Origin: Candidatus Omnitrophus fodinae SCGC AAA011-A17
Lineage (GTDB): Bacteria > Omnitrophota > Omnitrophia > Omnitrophales > Omnitrophaceae
Assembly (NCBI GenBank): GCA_000405945.1
Contig: ASOC01000004.1
Location: forward strand, 1 to 40,173
Direction of reading: 5' to 3'
DNA length: 40,173 nucleotides
The position numbers and the translations under genes were made by a program. How positions within the stretch are numbered: position 1 is the first letter of the stretch; every line of letters starts with the position of its first letter. Below are positions 8,153 through 18,943 of this stretch, piece by piece. The notes under the pieces were generated by a model. It was not told the origin of the DNA. It made no database searches and worked only from the letters and a program-made list of their open reading frames with translations.

Positions 8153-9112
8153 CTAGTTCCGGTAAAATCCGGTTTGAAAAACAGGATCGCTTTGATAAAG
8201 GTGCGTGATTTTTTCAATTTCCGGATACGACAAAAGACCGCCTTCCGAGGCTTGCAAATTTTCACGCATTTGTGCCTCGGTTTTAACTCCGGGAATCACG
8301 GTGGACACTGCCGGATGGGCCAAAACAAACTCCAAGGCCATCACAGGAACTGAAGCCGGCTTCGGGCCTAAAATTTTGCGTATTCTGTCCAGCTTTTCCA
8401 AGTCCAGCTCGATTTTATCCCGTTTCCAGCGTTTTCTGTGATCCGGCCCTTGAAAGGTGACGCTTTTATCGTATTTCCCGGTCAGCATGCCGCAATTAAA
8501 AGGCTCCCGGGCTATCACACCGATGTTCTTTTCCAGCGCCAGGGGAAGCAATTCCGCCGCGGGCCGTTGATCAATCAAATTATAAATAAGCTGCAAGGTA
8601 TCCACCCGGCCGAGAACGATGGCGGCCATCCCCTCCTGCGGAACATGAATGGAAAGCCCGTAAAACCGAATCTTCCCTTCCTTTTTTAATTTCTCAAGAG
8701 GCTGATAAAGTTCTTCCTTGCTCAAAGTTTCAAGATTCGGATTGTGAAGCTGATAAAGATCGAGCCAATCCGTGCGCAGTCTTTCCAGCGTTTTATGGCA
8801 GGCGAATTCAATATATTCGGGCGAAAAATTCTGCCTCACTCCGCCATGGTAAAAATCCCAGCCAACTTTACTGGCCAGAATCACCTTTTCCCGCCGGCCT
8901 TCAAGCACCTTGCCTAAAAGTTCCTCGCTGTGGCCGTTTCCGTAAATATCCGCGGTGTCAAAAAAATCAACGCCTCCATCCACGGCAGCCTGAATGGCTC
9001 GCAGGGATTCCGCGTCATCGGTTTTCCCGTAGCTGTTGCCGCCTATGGCCCAGCTGCCAAACCCGATTTCCGAAACTTCAAGATTTGTTTTTCCGAGTTT
9101 CCGGTGTTTCAT
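8153..9112 (-). CDS. aldo/keto reductase family oxidoreductase
   Basis: This is an NAD(P)H-dependent AKR TIM-barrel protein that would reduce an aldehyde or ketone. The family tetrad is visible: Asp and Tyr in FFDTADIYG (about residues 47-55), Lys in LASKVGW (about 78) and His in YQLHNPN (about 112). The C-terminal cofactor segment VIPGVKTEAQMREN is present. I place the start at ATG 9112, which has GGAG 5 bases upstream, giving 319 residues; an upstream in-frame start at 9142 would add ten residues inside the preceding gene. The gene still overlaps the VanY-like gene by 35 bases. It is the last gene of the thiC operon. The substrate cannot be told from sequence. Confidence 0.9.
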   Translation of the reverse strand: MKHRKLGKTNLEVSEIGFGSWAIGGNSYGKTDDAESLRAIQAAVDGGVDFFDTADIYGNGHSEELLGKVLEGRREKVILASKVGWDFYHGGVRQNFSPEYIEFACHKTLERLRTDWLDLYQLHNPNLETLSKEELYQPLEKLKKEGKIRFYGLSIHVPQEGMAAIVLGRVDTLQLIYNLIDQRPAAELLPLALEKNIGVIAREPFNCGMLTGKYDKSVTFQGPDHRKRWKRDKIELDLEKLDRIRKILGPKPASVPVMALEFVLAHPAVSTVIPGVKTEAQMRENLQASEGGLLSYPEIEKITHLYQSDPVFQTGFYRN

Positions 9113-9881
9113 CATATCTCCAATGCCAGGGTTCGAAACCAATCCCCATCGGATTATCCCGCGGATAGGACATCTTGAAATGGTATTCCGCGGCGTACTT
9201 GACCAGCCACTCGTATTCGACCAATTTTTCGAACAGCGCCGGATTCTCTTCCCCGCTCACGCCGTCCTGGCTGATGAAATCAATGGCCTGTTTGTCCGGA
9301 TACCCGTGCTCACTGTAACCCGGGAAGGCATTCCATCGCGCGGTTTCCTTGACCGAATATTTATGCTGAACCAGGTAAAAGATGAACAAGTAAAGCTGGT
9401 AAGCCGGAGAACGGTATCCGGATTCCACATAAAGCCGCGTGCCCAGTTCTTTTTCCATGGCTTTCATCATCAATTCATACTGTTCATAAACTTTTCGCGG
9501 CAGGTATTGCGTGCTGACCGGGAAAGGCTTTCCGTCTTTCATCACCGGCTGGTTTTCAATTTTCACCAGGTCAGGCATATTTTGCGGGATTCCGAGATGG
9601 GGCGTTTTGATTCCCAAGGCTTCCGGACTCAAGGCCTGCAAATCTTTTAAGAATTTTTTCTCCGTATCATTGAGCGGGAGATAAAGTTCCTCATAAGAGA
9701 GAACTGCCAAAGTACCCTCATTTCGCTTGTACTCCATCGTGATTTTGAGCTTTTCCAGAATGGTATCCACGGTTTTGGCGTCTTCGGGACCAAGGGCATC
9801 TGAAACGGTTTCTCCACAATAGACAGAAGGAACGGTTAGCAGAAAAATTAAAAGGAGAGAAAACAGCCGCATGCGGAACAT
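9078..9881 (-). CDS. VanY-like D-alanyl-D-alanine carboxypeptidase (M15B), exported
   Basis: This is a zinc D,D-carboxypeptidase that would trim the terminal D-Ala from peptidoglycan stem peptides outside the inner membrane. From the start used here the N-terminus is a signal-like segment, MFRMRLFSLLLIFLLTVPSV, followed by YCGE; the cysteine could suggest a lipoprotein, but the preceding residues are not a good lipobox. Family motifs are ESGYRSPAYQ, PGYSEHGYPDKQAID (zinc His and Asp) and EPWHWRY (third zinc ligand). The region before the catalytic domain (about residues 20-125) is not recognised. The chosen ATG (9881) is one base after the queF stop, consistent with translational coupling; a start at 9911 would overlap queF and spoil the signal peptide. 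Confidence 0.88.
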   Translation of the reverse strand: MFRMRLFSLLLIFLLTVPSVYCGETVSDALGPEDAKTVDTILEKLKITMEYKRNEGTLAVLSYEELYLPLNDTEKKFLKDLQALSPEALGIKTPHLGIPQNMPDLVKIENQPVMKDGKPFPVSTQYLPRKVYEQYELMMKAMEKELGTRLYVESGYRSPAYQLYLFIFYLVQHKYSVKETARWNAFPGYSEHGYPDKQAIDFISQDGVSGEENPALFEKLVEYEWLVKYAAEYHFKMSYPRDNPMGIGFEPWHWRYDETPETRKNKS

Positions 9882-9882
9882 A

Positions 9883-10254
9883 TCATGCCCGCCTGGATTT
9901 TTTTTGTTCATAATTGGCCGTGACCACGGTGTGAATGCCGCCGCGCACTAAAAAATTGCCGCAAACAGTCATGGAACGCGGACGTGTGGCCCGCACCAGG
10001 TCATCAAGAATCTGGTTGGTCACTTTTTCGTGAAAAACCCCCACATTGCGGTAAGACCAGAGATAAAGCTTGAGCGACTTGAGTTCCACGCAAGTCTGGT
10101 TGGGTATGTAACGGATACGGATGGTGGCAAAATCCGGCTGGCCTGTGCGGGGACACAGGCAAGTGAATTCCGGGCATTCAAAGCTGATTTCATAATCCCG
10201 TCCGGGATTGGGATTAGGAAAGGTTTCCATTTTTTTTGAAGGCTGACTCGGCAT
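9883..10254 (-). CDS. queF: NADPH-dependent preQ0 reductase (QueF)
   Basis: QueF reduces the nitrile of 7-cyano-7-deazaguanine (preQ0) to the aminomethyl group of preQ1, the last free-base step of queuosine synthesis. The 123 residues match the short, unimodular form. The nucleophile is C34 in [12 protein letters not shown], with D41 as the acid residue. The QueF motif [14 protein letters not shown] follows, with the substrate-binding FHEK. The start overlaps the preceding stop by one base (TAATG). No other queuosine gene is in the window. Confidence 0.95.
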   Translation of the reverse strand: MPSQPSKKMETFPNPNPGRDYEISFECPEFTCLCPRTGQPDFATIRIRYIPNQTCVELKSLKLYLWSYRNVGVFHEKVTNQILDDLVRATRPRSMTVCGNFLVRGGIHTVVTANYEQKKSRRA

Positions 10255-11363
10255 TAGATTAAACCTTTCAATTCTTTTATCAAACGGTCAATGTCCGAAA
10301 ACTGATTGTAAAAATGCGGCGCAATGCGGATGCCCGGGCCCCGCGGTGAAACAAAAATCCTTTTCTTCAAAAACCGTCGCGCAACTTCGGCAGCCCGGTC
10401 CATTTTAAAAACAACGATGCCTGATCTATATTTTCTCTCAAGTGGGGTCACGATTTCAAGCCCCAAATCCTCAAGCCTTGAAAGGGCGTAATCCGTAAGG
10501 TCCAACACCCGTTTCTCGATGGCCTCCATGCCAATGCGATTGAAATAATCCAGGCTGGCTCCCAGAGCAAAAATCACGGGAAAAGTCGGGCATCCGTATT
10601 CCGTGCGCGAAGCGGCCTTGCGCAAATGCACGGTACGGTTGTTAAAATCCTCCTCCACAACGCGGCTGCGCCAGCCCGCGAAAGCGGGTTTGAATTTGTC
10701 GAGCCATTCTTTCTTAGCAAAGAGAATCCCTCCCCCGTGACCGGCCAGGAACCATTTGTAAGACGCGGCGCAGAAAAAATCCGCGTTCCATTTGCGGACG
10801 TTGATGGGAAGGACTCCGAACCCTTGAGTGCCGTTCACCACCAAATACCGTTTACCCTTGATTTTCCCCAGCGCTTCAAGGTCTTGCCTGAAACCGTTTT
10901 GATACTGAACAAAACTTGTCACCAGGATTTTCGAATGCCCAAGATTTTTCTTGATGTCACCGACCGGAAGAACGCCCTCTACCGGTTCCAGAAAACGGAT
11001 TTTTGCCTTTCTGTGAAGCCAGGGCACGGTGGAAGCCGGAAATTCCAGGGTGTTGGTGAGGACACTTCCCTCGCGCGAAATCAAATCCGCGATCAAATTC
11101 ATGCCTTCTGAAGTGCTGTGAATAAAAGCTATTTCCGAAGCGTCGGCGTGGATAAATCGCGCGAATTTCTCCCGGATAGACTCTCTTTTCTCAAGCCAGG
11201 CCCGCCAGTGGACATCCCCGTAATGGACAGTGTCCCAGTAAGCTCGCTGAACTTCTTCATGCACCGGTTTGGCGATGGGCCCAGCCGCGGCGTGATCAAG
11301 GTAAGTCCAGCGCTCCGTGATGGGAAAATCCTTCCGGAAGCGCTTCCAAAAATCGGTTTTCAC
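10254..11363 (-). CDS. class V PLP-dependent aminotransferase-like protein
   Basis: This is a fold-type I PLP enzyme of the class V group (isopenicillin-N epimerase/cysteine desulfurase-like). The Schiff-base lysine is K203 in [22 protein letters not shown] (83-90) is the phosphate-binding loop region. The residue that normally pairs with the PLP pyridine nitrogen, Asp in VDGxQ, is Asn177 here (VVNGTQGFG), and there is no cysteine-desulfurase loop. The start is the GTG at 11363, which overlaps the previous stop as GTGA and gives 369 residues; a longer reading frame back to 11504 only runs through the previous gene. It is third after the E1-like enzyme and the desulfurase, so a sulfur or cofactor role is possible. 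The reaction is unknown. Confidence 0.8.
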   Translation of the reverse strand: MKTDFWKRFRKDFPITERWTYLDHAAAGPIAKPVHEEVQRAYWDTVHYGDVHWRAWLEKRESIREKFARFIHADASEIAFIHSTSEGMNLIADLISREGSVLTNTLEFPASTVPWLHRKAKIRFLEPVEGVLPVGDIKKNLGHSKILVTSFVQYQNGFRQDLEALGKIKGKRYLVVNGTQGFGVLPINVRKWNADFFCAASYKWFLAGHGGGILFAKKEWLDKFKPAFAGWRSRVVEEDFNNRTVHLRKAASRTEYGCPTFPVIFALGASLDYFNRIGMEAIEKRVLDLTDYALSRLEDLGLEIVTPLERKYRSGIVVFKMDRAAEVARRFLKKRIFVSPRGPGIRIAPHFYNQFSDIDRLIKELKGLI

Positions 11364-12532
11364 GGGTTGGAAAAATTCTTTTGTATTTCGCGGATCGCTT
11401 GAACAGCGCAATCCACTTCTTCCCGAGTGTTGAAATACCCGGGGCTGAAGCGCAGGCATCCGGCCGGATAGGTGCCCATGCTCTGGTGAATCATGGGCGC
11501 GCAATGAAGCCCGGCTCGCGCCGCAATGCCGAAGGATTGATCCAGAATGGCGCCGATTTCCTGCGGCTCCACGCCCTTCAGATTAAATGCCAGCGTGGAA
11601 GTCGTATGCTTTGCATCCATAGGGCCGTAGAGCGTCACGGCCGGAATGGCCCCAAGACCTTCACGCAGACGGCTGATTAAATGAAACTCATGCTGTCTGA
11701 TCATAGGAAGACCTTCCTGAAGGATAAACCGGACACCTTCCGAAAGCCCGGCAATGCCCACCGCGTTGGGCGTGCCTCCCTCCAGAAAAAACGGCAACTC
11801 CTCCGGCTGCGTGGGGGATTTGGAATCCCCGCCGGTGCCGCCTTCTCGCCAAGCTGAAAGTTCCACGCGCGGCCCAACGTAAAGGCCGCCGGTTCCCATG
11901 GGGCCAAAAAGCGCCTTGTGGCCCGGAAAAGCCAGCAAATCAATAGCGTCCGCTTCCACATCAATCGGGAAACATCCGGCGGTCTGGGCCGCGTCCACGA
12001 GGAACCACGCGTCTGTTTCCCTCACTATTTTTCCGATTTCACGCACAGGCTGCAGGGACCCCGTCACATTGGAAGCATGCGTCATCACCACCAAACGGGT
12101 TTCTTTTTTGATGGATTTCCGGATATCCGCCGGATCCACCACGCCTTCCTTGGAATGCGGCACGCGCGTGAGAGAAATGCGGCCCGCTTTCACCAGAGCG
12201 TTCAAAGGCCGCAAAACAGAATTATGTTCCAGTTGGGTGGAAACCACATGGCCGCCATTTTCAAGAGCGCCTTTAATGGCCATGTTCAGGGCGTCGGTGC
12301 AATTCAAGGTGAAAACAATGCGGTGCGGGTCTTTAACGCCGAAAAGTTTGGCGATTTCGTTTCTGGCCCTGTCAATCACAGCTTCGGCTTCAACCGCCAT
12401 GCGGTGCCCCGAACGGCCAGGGTTGGCTGCCTCCGACCGGATGAATTGATCCATCCGGTCGTAAACTGTCTGAGGCTTGGGAAAAGTCGTGGCCGCGTTG
12501 TCAAAATAAATGAGCTTCTTCGCCTGATTCAT
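11360..12532 (-). CDS. cysteine desulfurase family protein (class V)
   Basis: This PLP enzyme is predicted to take sulfur from cysteine and hold it as a persulfide. It has the N-terminal YFDNAATTFPKP signature, H103 in QLEHNS, D180 in FLVDAAQ, the PLP lysine K206 in FPGHKALFGP and the persulfide cysteine C344 in ARAGLHCAP. The FPGHK form and the 390-residue length match the desulfurase subfamily distinct from IscS and SufS. It overlaps the stop of the ThiF/MoeB-like gene by 4 bases (ATGA), so sulfur may go to a carrier activated by that enzyme. No ThiS/MoaD-type carrier is in the window. Confidence 0.88.
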   Translation of the reverse strand: MNQAKKLIYFDNAATTFPKPQTVYDRMDQFIRSEAANPGRSGHRMAVEAEAVIDRARNEIAKLFGVKDPHRIVFTLNCTDALNMAIKGALENGGHVVSTQLEHNSVLRPLNALVKAGRISLTRVPHSKEGVVDPADIRKSIKKETRLVVMTHASNVTGSLQPVREIGKIVRETDAWFLVDAAQTAGCFPIDVEADAIDLLAFPGHKALFGPMGTGGLYVGPRVELSAWREGGTGGDSKSPTQPEELPFFLEGGTPNAVGIAGLSEGVRFILQEGLPMIRQHEFHLISRLREGLGAIPAVTLYGPMDAKHTTSTLAFNLKGVEPQEIGAILDQSFGIAARAGLHCAPMIHQSMGTYPAGCLRFSPGYFNTREEVDCAVQAIREIQKNFSNP

Positions 12533-13566
12533 ACGCTTACGTATTTGGAATAGAGCGTGCGGGCTTGAGCGATGTCATGCGTGCCCTGAATAATGGCCCG
12601 GCCGTCGGGGAAAAGCGTGATTTCATATTCCCCTGTTTTGAATTTCAAAAGAAAGACGTTGTAAGTCACCTCGCCGACCCGTTTGAGTTTCGCAGCCAAG
12701 TCCTTGAAATCCAGATTGAGGGGTTCGTCCCGCGAAATTTGAACCGCGTTACGGCCGCAAAGCGAGGCGGAACGGGAACCCTTTTCGCCTTTGAGATACT
12801 CGAAATTTTTCTGCCCGCAGGTCGGGCAATTGATTTTCTGATGAAGGTTTTCTATTTTCAAGGCCTTGGCTTCGTGGGTCCAGGCGTCAAAGGTATAAAG
12901 CGTTTTGTTCAGAGCCTGGATGTTGCCGGACAAAAACTTGATTGCCTCCGTGGCCTGAAGTGAGGCGATGATATTCACGGCCGGTCCCAGCACGCCCGCC
13001 GTGTCGCAGGTGGGGGACAATTCCGGAGGCGGCGCGCTTTCAAAAACACAGCGCAGACAAGGCGTCTTTCCCGGGATAATCGTCATGGTGATGCCGTGCG
13101 TGCCGATACAGCCGCCGTAAATCCAGGGCAGGCCATTTTTCACGCAAGCGTCATTGATCACAAAGCGGGTCTCAAAATTGTCCATGCCGTCCATCACCAA
13201 ATCCGTGCCTTCAATCAAAGATTCTATATTAGCGTAATTGACATCCACGACCAGGGCTTCCACCGTGATGCTGGAATTGATTTTTTCCACCTTTTCCTTG
13301 GCGGCAATGGCTTTGGGAAGATTCCTGCGAATATCATCCTCATCAAAAAGGACCTGGCGTTGAAGGTTGTTAAGCTCCACGAAATCGCGGTCCACAATGC
13401 GCATCCATCCCGCGCCCGCGCGGGCCAGATGATTGGCAAGAATGGAGCCCAAAGCCCCGCATCCCAAAACCACGACACGGGATGACGAAATTTTCCTCTG
13501 CCCTTCCTCGCCTATTTGAGGAAGAAGATACTGGCGATGATAACGCGATATATCCGGATTATTCAT
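12529..13566 (-). CDS. ThiF/MoeB/HesA-family adenylyltransferase with C-terminal extension
   Basis: This E1-like enzyme adenylates the C-terminal glycine of a small sulfur-carrier protein for thiamine, molybdopterin or a similar pathway. Visible features are the nucleotide loop GCGALG (35-40), D59 in IVDRDFVELNNLQRQ, the zinc pairs C170/C173 (CLRC) and C247/C250 (CPTC), and the conserved C187 in PTCDTAGVLGP. After the zinc site comes a roughly 95-residue extension that ends in DGRAIIQGTHD, seen in a subset of this family. It lies 43 bases after thiC, which favours a thiamine role. The partner carrier is missing, so ThiF versus MoeB is left open. Confidence 0.88.
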   Translation of the reverse strand: MNNPDISRYHRQYLLPQIGEEGQRKISSSRVVVLGCGALGSILANHLARAGAGWMRIVDRDFVELNNLQRQVLFDEDDIRRNLPKAIAAKEKVEKINSSITVEALVVDVNYANIESLIEGTDLVMDGMDNFETRFVINDACVKNGLPWIYGGCIGTHGITMTIIPGKTPCLRCVFESAPPPELSPTCDTAGVLGPAVNIIASLQATEAIKFLSGNIQALNKTLYTFDAWTHEAKALKIENLHQKINCPTCGQKNFEYLKGEKGSRSASLCGRNAVQISRDEPLNLDFKDLAAKLKRVGEVTYNVFLLKFKTGEYEITLFPDGRAIIQGTHDIAQARTLYSKYVSV

Positions 13567-13609
13567 AAAGGAAGAGTTTACTTCAAGAAATGCGATTTGA
13601 AAATGAAAT

Positions 13610-15456
<1,847 letters not shown>

Positions 15457-15487
15457 GGAGTGAATGGCGCTGAACTGAAATGATTAT

Positions 15488-18400
15488 CTATTGCTGAAGG
15501 AGTTTCTCTATTTGCGGATTTTTTCCAAGAGACGGTTCAAGGCGGACGGCTTTCTCAAGCATGCGGCGGGATTGCGGAATCTGTCCCAGGCGGTCATACA
15601 CGCGCGCCATGTTGAGATAGCACATGGAATCATCCGGAGATTGCTTGGCCCAAGTCTGATAGGTCCTGAGCGCGTCCTGAAGCCTGTTGTTGGATTCATA
15701 CGCCTGCCCGAGACGGCCGTAGGCCGGGGAAAATTCGGGGTAACGGTTCATGACCACTTTGGCGATTTCGATTTGCTGCGGCAGGGGCGCGGACTCAAAG
15801 ATAATATCCATCATCCGGGTGAGGGCTTGAAAGTCGCCTCCCTTAAGACTCGACAACTGATCGTAAAAATGCAGAGCCGGCATATACTGTTTGGATTCAT
15901 AAAGCGCATCGGCCAGTCCGCGGAGATAGACAGAATTATCGGGAGAAATGGCCACGGCCTGCGTCATCTCAAGAATGGCCGGCTCTATCAGAGCGTTTTC
16001 TTTGTAAATGGCCCCAAGGTCGAACCGGGATTCGGCGGACCGCGGATTCAGTTGAATGGCTTTTGAAAAATCAAGCGCCGCTTCCTCCAGCCTTCCGATT
16101 TTTTTCTTTAAAATTCCGGAGACTTCATAAAAATCGGCCGACTCGGGCTCGATATCATGCGCCTTGATCAAAGCATTCTCCGCTTGGGCGTACATGGCCT
16201 TGGCCGCATAACCCCGCACCGCTTCGCGTTGAATTTTAGCGTTGCGCTCCAGAGGGACGTCCAGATTAACGACGGAAGGAAATTGTTCTTCATAAAAGGA
16301 ATTCAGATAGGAAAAGTTCATTTTTAGCGTGTCCCGGTAAAGATTCTTGGGCGCTGAAAATTCCAGATAGGGGTGATTGTCTGAATTGATTCTGGCGCCC
16401 TCGGAAAGCCGCCTTAAGGCTTTGTCATTGAGCCAAAAACAGGAGAAAAAGCCCTCAGGGGAGCGGATGCCATGCGGATAGAAATCCCTGGCCACCTCCG
16501 GAATATTGAAACTTTCCCTGATATGATTGAAGTCAATAGTTTGAGGCTCTTCGGTGCCGATAAGCAAAAGGTCGGGATAATAAGAAACCCACAGCGTCAC
16601 ATGATTAAACGCCTGGCTGAACGTGCTGATAATCATCCGGAGATCATCCGGTGACATGCTGTAGGCGTGAAGCCACTGGCAAACAACGCCTCCGGAATTC
16701 AGCCTTTTCAGCATGGTCCGGTAATGTTCCGCGGCGAACAAATTGGCCACGCCCGCCATCCAGGGATTGGACGGCTCGGAAATAATCACGTCGTATTTGT
16801 CCGGGCGGACAAGAAGAAAATTGCGGCCGTCATTGATGAACATTTTCAACCGCGGATCATGGAGCACATAGCGGTTGAGTTTCCCGAAATAGCGGGCGCC
16901 TTCTACCACGGCCTCTTCAAGTTCCACACAGTGAATTTCACGGACTGGATGGGCGGCCACGGCCGCGACCGTTGAACCGCTGCCCAAGCCGATAACCAGG
17001 ACTTTTTCCGCCTTGGGATGAATCAGCAGCGGCAAATGCCCCAGCAGGAACTGGGTGAAAGCATCGTCGGTAGAGGCGTCCACTTTGCCGTTTACGGCAA
17101 TGGATATGTTGTCCAAAACCCGGTTCACAATCACGGTGGCGCTCAATCCCTCTTTATAGAAGAGGGTCTGACGTGACTTGAGGGCGTTATAAAATTCTTT
17201 CCGGGTCATATTAAGCGCGCGCATGGGCTTAACCGCCGCGTCACTTGATAGAATGGTCATATTCCAGGGACGGACCGTGATGCCGGCGCCCGCCACCAGA
17301 AGTGCGAGCCCGCCGCCCAAAACCAGGCGTTTCGTCGTGAGGCTTTTCTTGTCGCACAAAAAAACACAAATTCCTATCGCGGCATTGATGCCGGCCGCCA
17401 GCATAAGCGTGTGGCGGACGCCGATCAGAGGCACGATGAGAAAGCCCGTGAGCGCCGAGCCCAGAATGGTTCCTATCGTGTTCGCGAAATAAGCTTTGCC
17501 GATTTCACGCCCAAAAAAATCGGACCTTTGATAAACATGAATAAAGCAGGAGAACATGGCGCCGATGCACAGCGTCGGAGGCAGCATGATCAAACCGGAA
17601 AGCGCGAACTTGGCCCATTCCATGGCCCAGACGGCTCCGTGAGACCAGCGGTAAATGGTGACAAAATAATAGGGTATGCTTTCAAAACGGTTCAATCCCA
17701 GAAGCGCTGTAAAAGCTGTCGCCGCCTGCAGAACGAAAAATGCCGTCAAATCCACCGGCCGGTATTTCGCGTACACGCTGAAAAACCAGCTTCCCAGGGA
17801 AATGCCGAGAAGGAAAGTGGCGAGCATCACGGAAAAAGCATAAACCGAACTGGTGAGAACAATGGCCAGCACCCGTGTCCATCCGATTTCATACATCATA
17901 GACACGGCCCCGGAAAACCCGAATAAAACCAAAAGCAGGCGAGGAATCCATTTTTCATTCCCGCTAAGCGCGGGCTTTCTGCTCGCAGATGCCGTTGTTG
18001 AATCCGCGGAAGCCGTCACTTCCCTTTTCCCACCGGACGGGTTCAGCTTATAGATACACGCATAGGCGATAAGAAAATTAAACGCGGCCGTGAGAAAAAC
18101 CGTTTGCCAGGCCCCGAAATAATACAAAGAAATGAAACTTGAAAACAGAACGCCTATCACCGCACCCAAAGTGTTTAAAGCGTAAAGAAGTCCCACATGT
18201 TTCGCAGTGTCTTCTTTTTGCTGCACAAAATATTTGGCAATCACGGGAAGCGTTCCGCCCATCAAAAAAGTCGGGATAAGCAAAGCCGTGAAAGAAACGA
18301 CGAAGCGGAACAGGCTAAAATGGATAAAAGAAGGGTCAAAGGCCCTGTAAAACCAGATATGAATAATGTCAATGAGCTTCCAAATCAAAGGCGTTAAAAG

Positions 18401-18676
18401 CGCGTAAACCCCCACGCCTCCCTCAAGCCATCCGTAATAACGCACCGGATCATTCCGCCGGCCAAGGGCCTTCGCTTCACGGTCAATGACCTTTCCGAAA
18501 TAGAGGGCGCCAAGGCCCAGGCCTGCCATATAGCCGGAAAGCACGGTGCTGGTCGCGAACGTGGTGTTGCCGAAAATAAGCCCCATGATGCGGAGCCAGA
18601 CAACCTCATAAACAAGACCGCAGGCGCCGGAGATAAAAAAGAAAAGAAGAAGCAGGGGGCGGATATCTTTTTTCAT
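15488..18676 (-). CDS. multi-spanning membrane protein fused to spermidine-synthase-like domain and TPRs
   Basis: This 1062-residue protein has three parts. Residues about 1-460 hold many hydrophobic helices in the MFS-like pattern found in fused membrane/spermidine-synthase-like proteins, with a polar linker near 215-245. Residues about 510-765 are a Rossmann aminopropyltransferase-like domain: VIGLGSGSTVAAV, then HCVELEEAVVEGA, NDGRNFL and DVIISEPSNPWMAG. Residues about 820-1062 are TPR repeats (for example AIQLNPRSAESRFDLGAIY). Polyamine synthesis has not been shown for this fused group in general, so I do not assign a product. The first ATG is used; it has no Shine-Dalgarno sequence but has a TATTAT box 10 bases upstream. 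The linker near 17940-17960 contains a CCCGC/GCGGG hairpin at DNA level. Confidence 0.85.
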   Translation of the reverse strand: MKKDIRPLLLLFFFISGACGLVYEVVWLRIMGLIFGNTTFATSTVLSGYMAGLGLGALYFGKVIDREAKALGRRNDPVRYYGWLEGGVGVYALLTPLIWKLIDIIHIWFYRAFDPSFIHFSLFRFVVSFTALLIPTFLMGGTLPVIAKYFVQQKEDTAKHVGLLYALNTLGAVIGVLFSSFISLYYFGAWQTVFLTAAFNFLIAYACIYKLNPSGGKREVTASADSTTASASRKPALSGNEKWIPRLLLVLFGFSGAVSMMYEIGWTRVLAIVLTSSVYAFSVMLATFLLGISLGSWFFSVYAKYRPVDLTAFFVLQAATAFTALLGLNRFESIPYYFVTIYRWSHGAVWAMEWAKFALSGLIMLPPTLCIGAMFSCFIHVYQRSDFFGREIGKAYFANTIGTILGSALTGFLIVPLIGVRHTLMLAAGINAAIGICVFLCDKKSLTTKRLVLGGGLALLVAGAGITVRPWNMTILSSDAAVKPMRALNMTRKEFYNALKSRQTLFYKEGLSATVIVNRVLDNISIAVNGKVDASTDDAFTQFLLGHLPLLIHPKAEKVLVIGLGSGSTVAAVAAHPVREIHCVELEEAVVEGARYFGKLNRYVLHDPRLKMFINDGRNFLLVRPDKYDVIISEPSNPWMAGVANLFAAEHYRTMLKRLNSGGVVCQWLHAYSMSPDDLRMIISTFSQAFNHVTLWVSYYPDLLLIGTEEPQTIDFNHIRESFNIPEVARDFYPHGIRSPEGFFSCFWLNDKALRRLSEGARINSDNHPYLEFSAPKNLYRDTLKMNFSYLNSFYEEQFPSVVNLDVPLERNAKIQREAVRGYAAKAMYAQAENALIKAHDIEPESADFYEVSGILKKKIGRLEEAALDFSKAIQLNPRSAESRFDLGAIYKENALIEPAILEMTQAVAISPDNSVYLRGLADALYESKQYMPALHFYDQLSSLKGGDFQALTRMMDIIFESAPLPQQIEIAKVVMNRYPEFSPAYGRLGQAYESNNRLQDALRTYQTWAKQSPDDSMCYLNMARVYDRLGQIPQSRRMLEKAVRLEPSLGKNPQIEKLLQQ

Positions 18677-18686
18677 GATTTTGAGG

Positions 18687-18692
18687 ATAATA
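18687..18692 (-). promoter_or_regulatory. candidate -10 box close to the start codon
   Basis: TATTAT on the minus strand ends 10 bases before the ATG at 18676. No good -35 box is seen at the usual distance. It fits the short-leader pattern seen at other promoter-proximal genes in the window. Confidence 0.3.
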
Positions 18693-18799
18693 CGTCTATT
18701 CCGTCTGAACCTTTACGCGAGAAAACAAACATGAGCATAGTTTATCATAAAAAACTTTGCGCCGGGCTTTGGAATGACTGGGAGAAATAGGACCGCACG

Positions 18800-18943
18800 C
18801 AGTTTCAATTATAGACCGGTTGGAACTGTTATAAGGAATAGGGTACATTGCTGCCCTAAGCTTTACATTTGGAATACTAAGCTTAGGGCTGTACACAGTT
18901 TTATTTATAGAACTTTTGGTTCTACTATAAGGTTACTGTGTAC
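18800..18943. repeat. intergenic cluster of three hairpins with an imperfect direct repeat
   Basis: The 256-base gap between the mqnE-like stop and the next gene's start contains three hairpins in a row: CAGTTTCAA/TTGGAACTG (18800-18808 and 18820-18828, one G-T pair); GCCCTAAGCTT/AAGCTTAGGGC (18853-18863 and 18879-18889, perfect 11 bp); and GTACACAGT/ACTGTGTAC (18891-18899 and 18935-18943, perfect 9 bp), which encloses an inner stem TTATAGAAC/GTTCTACTATAA with a 3-base bulge. Bases 18800-18836 and 18896-18932 are also direct repeats, 27 of 37 identical, 96 bases apart. The last arm overlaps the end of the mqnE-like coding sequence. No T-tract or ORF is seen. It may be a small mobile repeat or an RNA element. 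The rest of the gap, 18693-18799, shows nothing recognisable. Confidence 0.6.

Noticed and set aside
9120-9145. tRNA-like GGTTCGAAACC segment
   Set aside because: It encodes part of the VanY-like protein (FEPWHW region), and no cloverleaf can be built around it.
10670-10695. CCCGC/GCGGG hairpin in the class V enzyme as a further inserted element
   Set aside because: The encoded PAFAGWRS fits the family's normal sequence, so the hairpin is probably chance.
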